Shown: positions 20,715 through 33,069 of the stretch, piece by piece
Position numbering within the stretch: the first letter of the stretch is position 1
How the letters are laid out: the number at the start of each line of letters is the position of its first letter
Made by a program: the position numbers and the translations under genes
NCBI GenBank assembly: GCA_025617745.1
Contig: CM046866.1
Coordinates: forward strand, 13,647,725-13,711,724
Direction of reading: 5' to 3'
From: Heliocidaris erythrogramma
Taxonomy: Eukaryota > Echinodermata > Echinoidea > Camarodonta > Echinometridae
Length of the DNA stretch: 64,000 nucleotides
Notes under the pieces: model-generated
What the model saw: only the letters and a program-made list of their open reading frames with translations
Databases searched by the model: none
What the model was told of the DNA's origin: nothing

Positions 20715-20866
20715 TTTCCTTTTGGTGTATATCACTTGTGTAATGAACTACTATGGAACAATTTGATTATCAAGCAATTGGTCCTTTATGTTAAGCGCAG
20801 TAGAGTATATTGTGTATAGTTATTGCGCTATATAAATGTACGTTATTATTATTATTATTATTATTA
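19092..20866 (+). mobile_element. L2/CR1-like LINE, 5'-truncated
   Basis: Non-LTR retrotransposon 3' portion: RT plus C-terminal region, a short 3' UTR and the tail GCGCTATATAAATGTACG followed by (TTA)n ending near 20,866, the usual form for L2-type 3' ends. The 5' end is cut inside the segment before the RT fingers, near 19,100-19,135. No endonuclease is present, and no target-site duplication could be set with confidence. The unbroken RT frame suggests recent insertion. Confidence 0.88.
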
Positions 20867-22806
20867 AAGTTTTAGAAACTCATAATTTTGCCCAAACTGG
20901 CGCCCTCTCACTAAACTTTAATAAAGGATAGAATCATTACAGCGATTTGTTCCCACAAGCCCTGTGACCCCAGTCTATATGTCCACCTCTATATACATCG
21001 TATTTCTTTCGGGGTGCAATGTCGACCTCTCGGTATATATGCACCCTTTCGAGGTGACCCCAAACGTCAACACCCACATGTATACGAAGGAGAAATTCAA
21101 TACTCATAACGTTATATTTCATCATATACAAGGAAGAAAATAATAATTGGTACGACACACCTATAAATATGAACGTAATCGTAATGCGATCGCTGGACTA
21201 CGCTGTTGGGTTGTTTGGACAGTTGGGGTTCATTTCCACGATCTAATATGCGACATATGCGATGGGGCTTTCCCCCCAAAGGACAAAGTTTCTCGTGTTT
21301 CAGGTCAAAATACAGGGGCGGATTCAGGATTTTGTCATGGGGGGGGGGGGGGGGGCGGGGACTGGGGCAATATAATGACCCAAAGACGGAGGGGAGCAAA
21401 GGTAAAAAGAGAGACACTTACAGAGAGAGAGAGAGGGAAAGAGGAGAGAGAGATATCCTAACCTTTATTTTCTCATCATTATGAGCTTTTAAAATAAAAT
21501 ATTATATTCCGGGGGCGAAGGTGAGTTGTGCATTTTCAGATATCTGGTTACCGACCTCCATCAATTGGTCTAAACGAAGTTCAAACCAGGTCGGTCATTT
21601 CACAAGCTAAAACTTTAAGAAACCAAAATATTCCCATGCATAGAATTGATTGGTTATCCATCCTATAACCCGTGTTTGCAATGTCAAGAATTTGGAGTAC
21701 TCTTGTAAGTATTATTAATACGTTTCGTTTTACTTGCCCGCAATCTTGAGATTTCACTCATAAAACAGATGCCACCGGGTCACCGGGTCACGTTCGAGAT
21801 GACCTTACACTTGCTTGTTCGTCTGTAAATGAGGGTCGGGTGACTGCTTTAAAAATCATTTTCCACTCGTTTTCCCCGTTTTCCTTCCGCTATGTTTTTA
21901 TGACGAAAACTAAAATCCCCAATGAGCCGGATCGCGAACAGAATTTACATCAAACATTCCAAACAGAGCTATATATACATGTAAAGTTGGCAGAAATGAC
22001 ATAATCTGTAGCCTGTCTATATTAATATTATAAGCCCAACTGAAAAAGGAGGTATTATGTTCAGTAATGTAAAATTTCCTTGGTCTGTATTTATGGCGAT
22101 TAAGTTCTACGTTTTTGCCTACGATTAATCAGAGAAATGTTCCATGGTTTAGTCATCGACTTCCAGTCCCGAACCCACGCAAGCTCTTTCGTCTACACGA
22201 CTGCTGAGGTCATAAACTTCTCACTTTAAACATGTTAAAGGTCAGATTTTTAAAGATTGCACAGATGAACTTGGTGATTTTGCGTTGCCAAGTTTTATAC
22301 GTCACAACGATGTACCGTATATCGTCAGATTTGCTTTTCTTGCACAGATTGGGTGCCATATTTATTCCCTACATAATGAAACAAGGCGTTAGAAAAAATG
22401 ATGGCAATTAAGAAATTTCACCTCGAGAAAATACCTGTAAGCGTCCATAATTGTGTAGATTTCGGTTGTAAGATAGAATAGGGCCTACAGGAATGTATGT
22501 AATGCTGTAATTTATATGTCAAATTGCCTTGCATGTACGGATAGGAGAAGTATGAGTGTACTAAAAACGAATTGATATTAAACATTTTAATAGGGATGAT
22601 TACGAATTAATTACATAAAACACAGTGGAATATTGATGTACATAAAAATGTTATATCAGATTTATTTTGACACGGGGATTTTTTTTATCGGTCCCAGCTC
22701 TTCGCTATGTCTTTTTAGTGTCCTGGTATAAGAAGATTTCCATCGGAATTCCCGGGTCCCAATGTCGCTGTACCATCATGACCATAGTGGCTCCCAGTAC
22801 CTACAG
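20867..22806. other. Noncoding stretch
   Basis: No gene recognised. A fragment of the dispersed G-run repeat (AGGGGCGGATTCAGGATTTT then a G-run) lies at 21,314-21,370, followed by a GA microsatellite to 21,455. Confidence 0.5.
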
Positions 22807-22918
22807 CCAGCGAGACCAACATTTCACGAAACCGATAACAATATCGTCGCGATTGGGCCTCCTGACAACTTTTTTTGGATTCATTGTCGGTCTCGTGAAA
22901 TGTCGGTCTCATGGCTGG
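22807..22918. mobile_element. Fold-back element with GAGACC/CATTTCACGA arms
   Basis: Left arm CCAGCGAGACCAACATTTCA plus CGAAACCGATAA; the right arm is the inverse, ending TGTCGGTCTCATGGCTGG. Arms are about 32 bp with a few differences and a 3-nt gap, around a ~45-bp spacer with its own small palindrome. The direct GAGACC.ACATTTC repeats inside each arm are unusual. Confidence 0.65.
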
Positions 22919-25058
22919 GATGTCCTGACCAATGAAAAGGAGAAAGGTGTCTCTCTTTTAGGCTGGGATCACACCGCCTAAATGTATTCAAGAACTGGAC
23001 CCTCCTCTTTACAAAACTCTGGAGCTGCCCCTGAAACCCTTTATGAAGCCTGAACTTTGAAGTGAGCAACAGAAAAAAAGAAACGATGACAGTGACAGTA
23101 ATGAGTGGCCAATTTGATGCATGGATAGTGATCATCCGTGACGATAGATAAATCAGCCACTCAAGTTTATGGTTTTCGTACGAGAAAGGTCACGCAGATT
23201 TGCGGAAATCAAAATAGACATGTTTAATGCCTTGCTCGCAGCTCTTACAACAAAAACACAGAAGATACATAATTCATGCAGTTACATCAGCCAAGTAATG
23301 CATATATGGTGCGCATGGTGTAGACTGAGAGTATATAGACCATGCTGGAAGGAACATCTAAACTTAATAAGAGCCTGATCTTTCTGATAGGCATTTTGTC
23401 CGTCCGTGACAATGACTGTTTTATGGATTATAATTTTAGTAGGTGACCATGGCAACCAAATTTGATCGAATTTCAACTCCTTCAGTGATACCCTTCACAA
23501 TGAAACATACTTACTTTCAAAATTGGTCAAATGTCCCTCCGTGACTGACCGATCAGGCTCATAAAGTAACGTTTGTATCATCTTACTCCACAAATTGTTT
23601 TTCTCCTCGGTAATTACATGTATTGCTAGATAAATGCTTAACGTCTATTAAATACAGTTTAAAGTATATGATGTAATTATTAATAGGTTTCTCTAACACG
23701 CCCACCCCCCTCTCTCTCTTTCTCTCTGTCTTTCTGTCTGTCTGTCTCCGCCCCTCTTCTCGTTAAGAACTCATTTATAACGATTGCCTGTTGGGTATAT
23801 TCATTTCTGTCAAATGTAAGGGAAAATTCGTTTCGCCTGGAAGCGACAGCCTAGAGTAGAGGACACCCTACAAAAAGCAATCGGGAAATATAATGGGGAA
23901 AATGAATTACCAAATTGTAATTTGAAACTGGCATGCCGACGCAAATTACACGTGATCGCTCAAAAAAAAACCCACACAACTCAAATCAGAATATCCCTAT
24001 GGCTATACGCATGTAATTGCCATGAGTCATGCAAAGTTATTTCCTGATAATCTTGCCCAGTGGTCTGGGAGAGCATAGGGAGAGCAACCTATTGACCGAT
24101 TAATTCTCAGACTCAACTTCTAACCTGTCCATTTGCAAACAAACGAACGTATTAATCATGTACCACCATTCAGTTTTAAGCCTTTGATCATTACGCAATG
24201 GTTTGTTTCTTACGCCTTATCAGTAATTATTACCCGTCGCCTGATTTGCTGAAGCGTTTTAAAAATGTTTGTTATGGTGATTAACGCTAGATTTGTTTGA
24301 TTAATGTATTTGATAGACGATAGTTTTGTTACGAACTTAGCGTTTCTTTGTCTGAACAAAATAAGCTATGCATTGAATTGTATCCAAAACAAACGCACTG
24401 CATTAATGACCAACTATATACTCCTTTGTCATTTGTTTATTGATAAGACGATTCCGGATGATAGCCTTACATCAGTTAACCAAATGAATTTGCGACGAGC
24501 CGTAAGTCCTGCCAGAATCCGAAGTCCACACGATTTTATTAGCTACGTCTCAAGTGCAGTAATCATAATATTGTTGTCATGTAAGTAAAGCAACGAGTCT
24601 ATTTGGAGAGTGCGATGGAATAAAGCTGGGTATCGAATTCTTTGTGAAGTGATGAAGGGACTAGTGATAATCTCTTTTTTGTACTAGTGAAGTAATTCTA
24701 GAAACTTCAAAATACGAATGTTGAATGAAGACATGTTCGTAGTATTAGACTATGAGCATTTCGCGTGACAGTGACCGCATACCAGCGCCAAGTCTAGCGT
24801 ATGGGTGACTGTACAAGTCTGGAATGTCCATTAGCATCTGCAGTAGTAATAGAACATTCAACGTCACTCAAAATAATGTGAGCCTGGCACGATTCTGTTT
24901 AGAACAAAAAATGGCGTGAGACATCGACAGGGTAGGGAAATGAGAAGGATAAATTGCGATATCCTCTCAAGGTTCAAATTTGCAAAGAGTCCTTTATGAA
25001 TCCCCCGGCTTTTGTTCGTCCGGGGAAGCATTAAAGAGTACTTCCTTGTTTCGACGTT

Positions 25059-25163
25059 GGTATTTACATAACAAAGTAAAAACGCATCCAATTGTCTGTA
25101 TTTACATAACAAAATAAAAACGCATCCAAATGTCAGCAATTAATAAAAACGCGTCCAAACGTC
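25059..25163 (+). repeat. Short tandem repeat, three units
   Basis: Units of about 47 bp built on TATTTACATAACAAAGTAAA then AACGCATCCAAT and GTC occur three times; the third is shortened. Confidence 0.8.
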
Positions 25164-26599
25164 TTTTGGTCAGGGTCAATGCAGTCTGTTTTCCTCGATC
25201 TGCATCATTTAACCCGTTGACTACTGAATTCTCCAATTCCCCGTAGGCTTTACCCTTTCATGACAGGAATTATTTAAGGGCTAAATTGATCACATTTTGT
25301 TTATCAAATTGGCAACAAAAATATTTTTCTTTTAATGCTACGTGGTTCTAATAAGGTGTAATGTGTTTGAGAGCAATATACATGTTTAGGAATTTTGTCG
25401 AAAAGTTGAACAAATTGCCAATTTTGATGAAAAATAATGATTTTGAACCGCTCAATATGTTGCCAATTTAAGGATTTCGAAGCTTATTCTTGTTTTTAAA
25501 ATTCTTGGCATCAAATGCAATATGGTCCAGCAATAAAACTAGTGTGTGTAGAAATTTTTTGCTATTTCTACTCATGCATCTGGTATATTATTTAGAGCTC
25601 TAAATCAAAAGTTGAGTCAAACCACAAAATGTGGTCAATTGTCTGGAAAGGGTTAATACATGTCAGGGCCTACTCCATTCCCGTAGGTAATGCGTACCAC
25701 CCACATCCCAGACCAAAGTAGGCTTTACAGATACGCAGGAAAGATTCTCTGTTTAGTTTTGGCTCCTTTCAAAAATGCATTTTAAATACATAAAGCTGCC
25801 TCTGAAAATGTGATTTTTCCCCTTCGTCTCGTTCTTTTGTGATGTTTGATATCCCAGCCCCCCCCCCCCCCCCTCGGTAAAATGATAATGGACCCGCCAC
25901 GGTTATTTTTAAATGTTATTTGCTTTTAAATTCAAGCATCAGAGGGCCATAAAAGCTAATTATCCTCTTGGTAACTTGCTTCGACGTAATTGGAAGGAAA
26001 CAAAATTTACATCATTAATCAAATTCATTTAGTTTCAAAGTTGTGTAAGATATAAGGTATAATATATCCTATAATCTGGTATGTAAATCATGATTTTATA
26101 TGTTTATGAAACACTTATTCCAGAGAGAAAAAAAGGATTCACTTCTATCTCATTTCGCACTCTGTCATAACTTTTCGACATCACATATTCTGTGAATATT
26201 TCGCTCTCATTTTTAAACCCCCCAAAATCGATTAATTTCAACGTATAAAGAAGCAGAAGAATCATGATGCACTGCACTATTTGCAGTTCAGTGCTCTTGA
26301 ATGCATACATAGTTTGGAATTAATTAGAAACAGGCCTGAGTAATCGGTCACTCGGGCACCGCATGTTACTGAACTTAATGACCTCGTTAAAGAATTAAGT
26401 ACCGGTTAATTAGTGTCAAACGTTAGTTCCCTATCGGCTAATGTTGCAGCCTTCGTGGAGATGGGAGCTCCTGTATTGCCGTCTTGTGTTTCGTTGAAAC
26501 ATTGAGCAACAGCCCCACGATATGAAGGTTGTGTATGGGTTACTATAGGGCACGTGAACACGGAACGCCAATTTCACTTGATGCAACAACAAATGGAAA

Positions 26600-26806
26600 A
26601 TATGTATCTATTTTCATTTCTTTTCTCTTCTTTTTTTTTCTTCTTCTTTTCTGTTTACATTTTCTTGTCGTGTTTTTTCTTCATCTTCTTTCTTCGCTGC
26701 ACTGTTCTTTTCTTTACTTCTCTTTTCTTTTCTCTTCTATCACTTTATTCTCTTCTCTTCTCTTTTCTTTTCTTTTCTGTCATTTCTTTTCTTTTCTTTT
26801 CTTTTT
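26600..26806. repeat. (TTTTC)n/(TTC)n tract
   Basis: Pyrimidine-rich microsatellite with changing unit length, becoming a regular TTTTC repeat near the right end. Confidence 0.85.
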
Positions 26807-27212
26807 AGGGAATATGTTGGCTTGAATACAACTAAAGTTATAATTTGTCATATAGATGTGCAAGTGTAACTTAATTCAACGAAGGTTTATGAATTTACTG
26901 TACTTGCGTTAGTTACAATGTACCATGAAGACGAGCGGGCATATAAATGACATGATGTTCCAAGCTAAATGGGTATGTGTGGTTGTTGTTGTTCTTGATG
27001 ATGATGATGACGTTAATGATGTTATTGTTGTTGTTGTTGCAAACCACGACTGTCAGGGGCGTCAATTCTGTGTACAGGTAGGAAAGCACCCCTCGGAATT
27101 CACAAATTGTTGACGTAGAACAGGTAGAATATTATAGGATTTGAAGGTTTGCATGGTGAAGTTGTAATTCAGAAAAAAGGTTTGCGGTACAACCATGTGA
27201 GTTGGAATAACT

Positions 27213-27252
27213 CCACGTTCCGGTCAGAATGCTCTGGCCGTCGTCAGGAGAA
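27213..27252 (-). other. Hammerhead-ribozyme-like motif, Penelope-type remnant
   Basis: On the minus strand the order is CTC, CTGACGA, an eight-pair hairpin (CGGCCAGA against TCTGACCG with one mismatch), then GGAACGTG and GAG. CTC and GAG can pair as helix I, CTGACGA is the CUGANGA core box, and the hairpin is helix II. The downstream part resembles the GAAACGUC box of minimal type-I hammerheads of Penelope-like elements. It looks like a fossil. Flanking sequence to about 27,150 (with AACTCACATGGTTGTAC on the minus strand) probably belongs to the same element; no RT is visible. Confidence 0.45.
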
Positions 27253-27531
27253 TGAGAAGAGCGAATAAATCAGCAGAATTTATATATGAAGCAGCAATTC
27301 ACTTAATAAAATGGAAGCAAACAAATAACATAGAAAGAAATAGTAACAGTAACATCAAAGTACCTACATTAAAAGGATAAATAACATCAAGGTACCTGCA
27401 TTGAAAGGATAAGTGACATCAAACGAATCCTGCGTTGAAAAGAAAACAATGAAAGCAAGAGAACAATAGGACTAAGAAATCAATTAACCGTCTGGATAAG
27501 CTGGAAACAAAAGGGGGATTGGGACCGTAGG

Positions 27532-27905
27532 TAATCTGTGGAGAGAAACATGACATCCTGTTGGGGAAAGAAATTAAGGTTAAAACATACATATGGAAAA
27601 GGTGAAATATTGACAACAGAATGAGTATACTAATAATAAATGTTGTGAAAGGCTGTGGAGAGAAAAAAAAACAATGATAATGAACAAATTGAGGAGAGAA
27701 ACATGAAATCCTGTCGGAGATAATCTGAGGAGAGAAACAAGTCATCCTGTTGAGGAAAGAAATTAAATTTAAAACATACCTGTGGAAAAAAGGGTGAAAT
27801 AATGACATCAGAATGAGTATCCTAATGAAGAATATAATGAATGAAACAACAAAAACAAAGGTAATGAACAAGTTGAGGAGAGAAACATGAAATCCTGTTG
27901 AGGGA
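27532..27905. repeat. 189-bp tandem duplication
   Basis: A unit starting TAATCTGTGGAGAGAAACAT at 27,532 recurs at 27,721 with moderate divergence, including AAAGAAATTAA and CAGAATGAGTAT blocks in the same order. A further part-copy (GAGGAGAGAAACATGAAATC) occurs near 27,690 and near 27,875. A long minus-strand frame (about 160 codons) across it is a by-product. Confidence 0.75.
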
Positions 27906-28954
27906 AGCAATTGTGGTTAAAATTGGCAGTAGAATATTCAAAACTGATTTGACAAATGCGCCTCACCACAATAACATTTTGTGTGTGTGTGTGTGATATT
28001 CAGAGTAGTATCGGGGCGTGTAAAAAGTGTGTATTTTGACTACAGCTACGACTTAGTTCTATATCACTTATTTATAAACCATTTCTGAATGCCATTATGA
28101 TAAGCGTAGTGTCCTCTTATAGCGAGTTTATACCCTTCCATTATTATGATATTCATCATGGTTTTATTTCATCACGTTCCTCATAAGGAAATTAAAGAAG
28201 TTAATCTCGTTTCGAAAAGATACTTGTACCTAATACAGGACTTGCCGTTGGTTGCCATCAAGAAGGCCTTAAATCAGCTATGTATTGTCACTGGCAGTAA
28301 CAGCCATTTTCGGGCAGCAGATTGCTCATACGATCTTACTGATACTTGCACTAGGCTGATAAAAAATATGAACAAAGTAGAATATGAAAGTAGAATATGA
28401 AGTTCTTTGAAATCTGTTTTGGAATGATCGAGCCCTACAACTGATCTTTCAAAGATCTGTCTGTCTGTCCTCCCGTCTGTCTTTTCGTACTTCCTTTGCC
28501 AGATGAAAGTACACGAGGAAAGATAAGCTAAAATTCGTCCTCTCTATCTAAATCTGACGCCCTCTCGTCGTTTCCTGAACCAATTTGTCATCAGTTTGGG
28601 GCCGAAATGGAGATTGGCAGGCATGGGCCTTGTTCTAAGGACGACGGTTGATTTCCTCACGTCCTGCACGCTGTTTTTTTTCTCTTCATTTTTCCGTCAT
28701 AAGCTAGATCATTCCAAATTTCCACTTGATTGTAATTTGATCTTTCTCAGCTCTTATTTTTATTTAATAATTGTACCGTTGATGTTGTTTGTTTCCCTTT
28801 TTCAATAAAACATGGTCCTCCCCAATACAGGCAACTGCATTACGTATACATGGTATATTACTTTCAATGCTGACGTATTATTATAATTGCACAGTGCTGT
28901 AACTACATACTGAGAAAGGGCAATGTACCACCCCACCCCTTTTATTAAAGATTA
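27906..28954. other. Noncoding stretch, no feature seen
   Basis: Contains a short (GT)n tract at 27,981-27,994. No recognisable gene or element. Confidence 0.5.
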
Positions 28955-29106
28955 GTGACAGGGGTAGGTGTATTATCTCTGTACTTAGGTAATGCTATTT
29001 GTATGATACTGTTTTCTTTGTTTATCTGTTACATGCGCTTTGTATCTTATGAAAAGGCGCTTTATATAAATGAAATTTATTATTATCATTATTGTTATTA
29101 TTATAA
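28955..29106 (+). mobile_element. L2-type LINE 3'-end fragment
   Basis: The segment ends ...AAAGGCGCTTTATATAAATG followed by AAATTTATTATTATCATTATTG, the same tail design as the LINE at 20.8 kb (GCGCTATATAAATG then TTA repeats). Only about 150 bp of 3' UTR is present; no RT remains. Confidence 0.65.
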
Positions 29107-30105
29107 CAAAATCATATTGCGTAATCACTCAGTACCCTAACGACCCTGTTGTAATATTGTATAATTAATGACTCATCTCTTTAAATTGAATGAAACAGAA
29201 CGGGGTATTAATGACAGTTGGTGAAAGATACGCTACACTATAAGGGGACCATCTTGCGGTTATAGAGACAATAGACGAGATGAAATAGTACACTGTTTAA
29301 TGGAAGGTAATGAATTAGCGGAAGTGACTCCTAAATGATGGGGGTCCGGGCTCCTTTGAAGATGACGGGAAGGCATCAATCAAGCTAGTGACAGGAACTG
29401 TCGGCGTTTAAATGGACTAATCGTTTTCGATTACTGGCAACAATGGCGGACCCGCGAATATACATCTTCCAAGACGTTTGTAACGATACATGAATGCTTT
29501 ATAGGGAGAAGAGCAATGCATGTCTCCAATATGTAAAATGTAAAATGTAAAATGGCAATACGCATATCAAATCGAGATGACAGTCATGTAGCCTACCTAC
29601 TTTTTTCATCCTGCATATTCTTTATTGTAGCACTTTTTTTACAATACATTGGATGATGGATCTGGTCAGAAAAAATGATAAACAATCTCATTGATTCAGA
29701 ACAATTGCAATGCCATTCAGTATTCATCGCAGCATAAAGCCATGATTGCATGGCAGGAGAGTATATGCATGGGCGTGCAAACCATAATATGTCATTTTGA
29801 CCCTAGCTGAAACAGTTTCCAGTGATAAATATCACAATTACTCACTCACCACTTGAATTCAATTGCGTCCGCTCTATTTTTTTGCAGCGGGATGGGTGTT
29901 TCGATGTTCACTTCAACATGTCTGCAGCGACTTGCAACTTTAAATAAGAAGTCTAGAACTTGGAAACCAGCAGAGAGAATCGTAATACATATTTGGATGG
30001 TCACAAATCTTGAATGAAACAGCTTGAAGAAAAAAGCCAAAGTCTTGACGAGTGTGGGGTAAAGGGGGAGGGAGAGGGTGAGTGATAGGGAGACGGAGAA
30101 AGTGA

Positions 30106-30136
<31 letters not shown>

Positions 30137-30703
30137 GGGTAGACGGAAAAAGAGAATCAGGGGGAATATTGAAGTACAATCAGTGGGGAGCTATAAATGA
30201 AGGCTCAGAAAGAGGAATGAATATCAAACGTAGCATTATTTTTATAGAGCATGACTGTTCCGATCTGACAGAAGAATACTTCAGGCATAATATATGGGCT
30301 AAAGTTTCATGAAAAACTGACTAGCTTTAGCGTACAATCACGATGGAAATGAGTTATGTAAAATTTAATAACAAAAGAAGGTCAAAGTACTTTGGACTGG
30401 CGAAGAGATGCCTTTGCATCATTATTACACATTACTAGTTTCCAAACTATTGTGCTCCCTCCGTCGTCAGCATAGCTTATTATTACCGCCGGTAGTGAAA
30501 TAACTCTTTGTTCGTGGTTAGTTTTCATAGTAGTAAAACATCATGTTTCATGTTTAAAACATGATTAAGAAGGGGAATACCTGTGTTAAATCAAACGAAC
30601 AATGGGCTGATCCATGGCGACGACGCTCGCGAGCAAGGTCAAATGACTACCAAAAGAGAGAAAGAGAGAGAGAGAGAGATGTCTATACAAAGGTAACACT
30701 AAC
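29107..30703. other. Noncoding stretch, no feature seen
   Basis: A GA microsatellite lies at 30,113-30,136 and another at 30,658-30,678. No gene is recognised. Confidence 0.5.
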
Positions 30704-30981
30704 CAGTGGTGGATTTAGGAGGGGTAGCATTAGCATTATGAAGGCATCTTCAGTAGAAGAAAGGTAGCATTGTGCCCACCCTTTTTGAAGGAAACCCTTT
30801 TTTATTAATTCATTTTTTTGTGCTTGTCAGAGAATTATGGAGGGAAACTGGAACCCCCATAACCCCCCCCCCCCCCCCCCACTGAGCGAATTTTGGAGGT
30901 CTGGCGAATTTTTGTTTGTCACCCCCACCCCCCCCCCCCCCCCCCCCCCCCCTTATACAAAATCCTGGATCCACCCCTGAC
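30704..30981 (-). repeat. Dispersed G-run repeat, copy B (inverted)
   Basis: Read on the minus strand it starts with a TGGATCCAGGATTTTGTATA-like end, then a G-run, a CGCTCAGT block, a second G-run, GGTTCCAGTTTCCCTCCATAA, TTCTCTGACAAGCA and an end near CTAAATCCACCACTGG. Block order matches the other copies, with a rearranged middle and longer homopolymer tracts. Confidence 0.65.
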
Positions 30982-32408
30982 ACTAAGAGTTGTCCTTTTA
31001 AACCCTGTCGACTCACACCAATTATCAATTCGACTAATAACAATTCCCAGTTGAAACCGGATATATAAGGAATAAACAGTTATTTCAATCATTTAACCGG
31101 ATAAACACAGATGAGGCCACAGTATTATTCTGGGGTCGACTTAAAAAAGCAGGATAAACGGGCGGAAACCGGTCCGACAACCGAACGAGGTCCCGAGCTC
31201 AGAGCCAAAATAAACGCTTTCGGATATGACTAGATGATATTGCTAATACATGACATGCACCCAACCGACATCGGAAAATTATACACGGATCTACTGGGGA
31301 TAGGCTCGTCAGGCATAATACTCCCATGTAAATACGTAAGCAAGGAACTTCAAAAGCGCTTTAACTCGATCCTTAACATCGTAAACTGTGTGTGTGTTTA
31401 CAAGGTTTATAATGGCTATAATATTATGATTGTTACAGGGGATGCACACCATCGGCCTTTCGTATAAGAATACTTGAAATTTGAAATCAAATATTTGAGA
31501 CTTTTAGTGCAGACTACTTACTACTACTACTTACTAAAAACAATCTATACGGACCTGAATATCTGTTATTATTGCCACAATTATTGTTGCAAATACTGTA
31601 CTTCGGGCTCGAAAATCATATACATGTATACTGTAAGTGGGGGTGTCGGCTCGCATTTGCCAACAAAGTTTGGTAAACATTATCAAACAAGCTTTAATAA
31701 AAATGAAAGAAAAGGAAAATGTATCTAAGTTTACACATTTTGCCGACAAGGCCAAGTTACTGAAAATAATTTGTAAACAGCAATTAAGAATTCGCCGACA
31801 GAAATTTTGAATGGAAATGACACCCATCCTCCAAAAACGACACCCTATATAAATGATATACTTCGCCTTTAGCGGTATACTTTTATAAATTGATTTCGAA
31901 TTGGACAGTGCTCAGACAGTTACAGGGGTGGGTGGTTTGAAGGTGGTTTCAAATGACATCGTTCCTTTGCGTCTGACCACGCTGTGTTTCTCTAGCCTAA
32001 GGAGTCTTGTTGGGACAATGTATCCATTCATCAAAGTTTGGACAAACAACAATGCTCGTTTAGGTTTTAAACAAGCGAACACAATCACTTCTAGCAAGTC
32101 CTATATTTAATCACAGAACTTTATTGAGAGCTAAGTGTGTGGGATGAAGAAGAAAATAGACACAACGATTGACTTGACTTGAGAGTGACCCCGAGATGGC
32201 CTTGGTTTGAACAATAAATATTACTCTCTATTAAAAAAAGAATCGAGTGATCAATGACGTCACTCCCGGGTGAGTGAAAATAAGAGTCCAAATTTAATCT
32301 TTTCTTGAGAGAGAGCAATCGATATTCATACGATATTCACTCCTAAACAACACTGACGTGACTCCCGGGGAGTGAAAATATAGTGAAATTCACTCGTTGG
32401 GTGCTATG

Positions 32409-32444
<36 letters not shown>

Positions 32445-32850
32445 GAAAATAGCAGAATCAAGAGATGGTCTTACGAATTTAATGGCTGTTTGATACTATA
32501 GTATTGAAAACTATGCCTCTTGCAATGGGAAAGTCAATCGTTGCGTATACGGAACGTATCCAAGCGCTTTCTCATGACTTCGCTGGATTTATATAGCTCT
32601 GGCAGCCATCATCGTAGCATAGTTTCACAACATACATTCTATCGCTGTCGGGTAGCCCAACAAATTTTCTACACCCGGGTCGAGAGAGAGACAATTATTT
32701 CAAACAAAATCCCTTGTCACTACTGAGTATAAATACTCGAGATGCAATACTTAATTGAAAGTGTCAGCAGCCCGCTAAATAAATCCTCCTCCCCGTACGC
32801 GAAATAAAAAAAATATTTTAAAATAGATTTCTTTCGTTGACTCATAATCC
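30982..32850. other. Noncoding stretch with one short duplicated block
   Basis: The block TGACGTCACTCCCGGGTGAG at 32,258 recurs, slightly changed, about 95 bp later near 32,352. An A-run of 27 lies at 32,414-32,440. No coding gene is recognised. Confidence 0.5.
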
Positions 32851-33069
32851 TACACTCTAAAAACTCAGATGTTAAATTTATATTCAAAAGGTTGGAGGAG
32901 GAGTGACGACATTTTCAAAATGGTAAATTAACACTTTTAACATGCTGGATGTTGAACAGTGCATCCAGCTTGGCAAAAGTGTTAATCTACCATTTTGAAA
33001 ATGTAGTCACTCACTCACTCCTCCAATCTTTTAAGTACAGATCCTTAACATTCAAGTTTTTAGAGTGTA
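32851..33069. mobile_element. Palindromic MITE with TACACTCTAAAAACT ends
   Basis: The terminal inverted repeats TACACTCTAAAAACT and AGTTTTTAGAGTGTA continue into long imperfect arms (GGAGGAGTGA.GACATTTTCAAA against its inverse), so the whole 219 bp folds back on itself. Outer TA on both sides fits a TA target of mariner-like elements. A diverged relative lies at 45,613-45,710. Confidence 0.75.

Larger units (their letters stand above)
22919..27150. other. Long noncoding stretch
   Basis: No coding gene recognised in 4.2 kb. It holds a CT/GTCT microsatellite (23,709-23,750), a three-copy tandem repeat at 25,059-25,163, a C-run at 25,858-25,873 and a TTTTC-rich tract at 26,600-26,806. The open frames over the TTTTC tract are Phe/Leu-rich artefacts. 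Confidence 0.5.

Noticed and set aside
26529-26825. Hydrophobic frame resembling a membrane protein
   Set aside because: It is a TTTTC microsatellite translated as Phe, Leu and Ser.
27419-27910. 163-codon minus-strand frame
   Set aside because: It spans a tandem 189-bp duplication with no domain, and its Phe/Ile/Ser-rich composition is that of the repeat.
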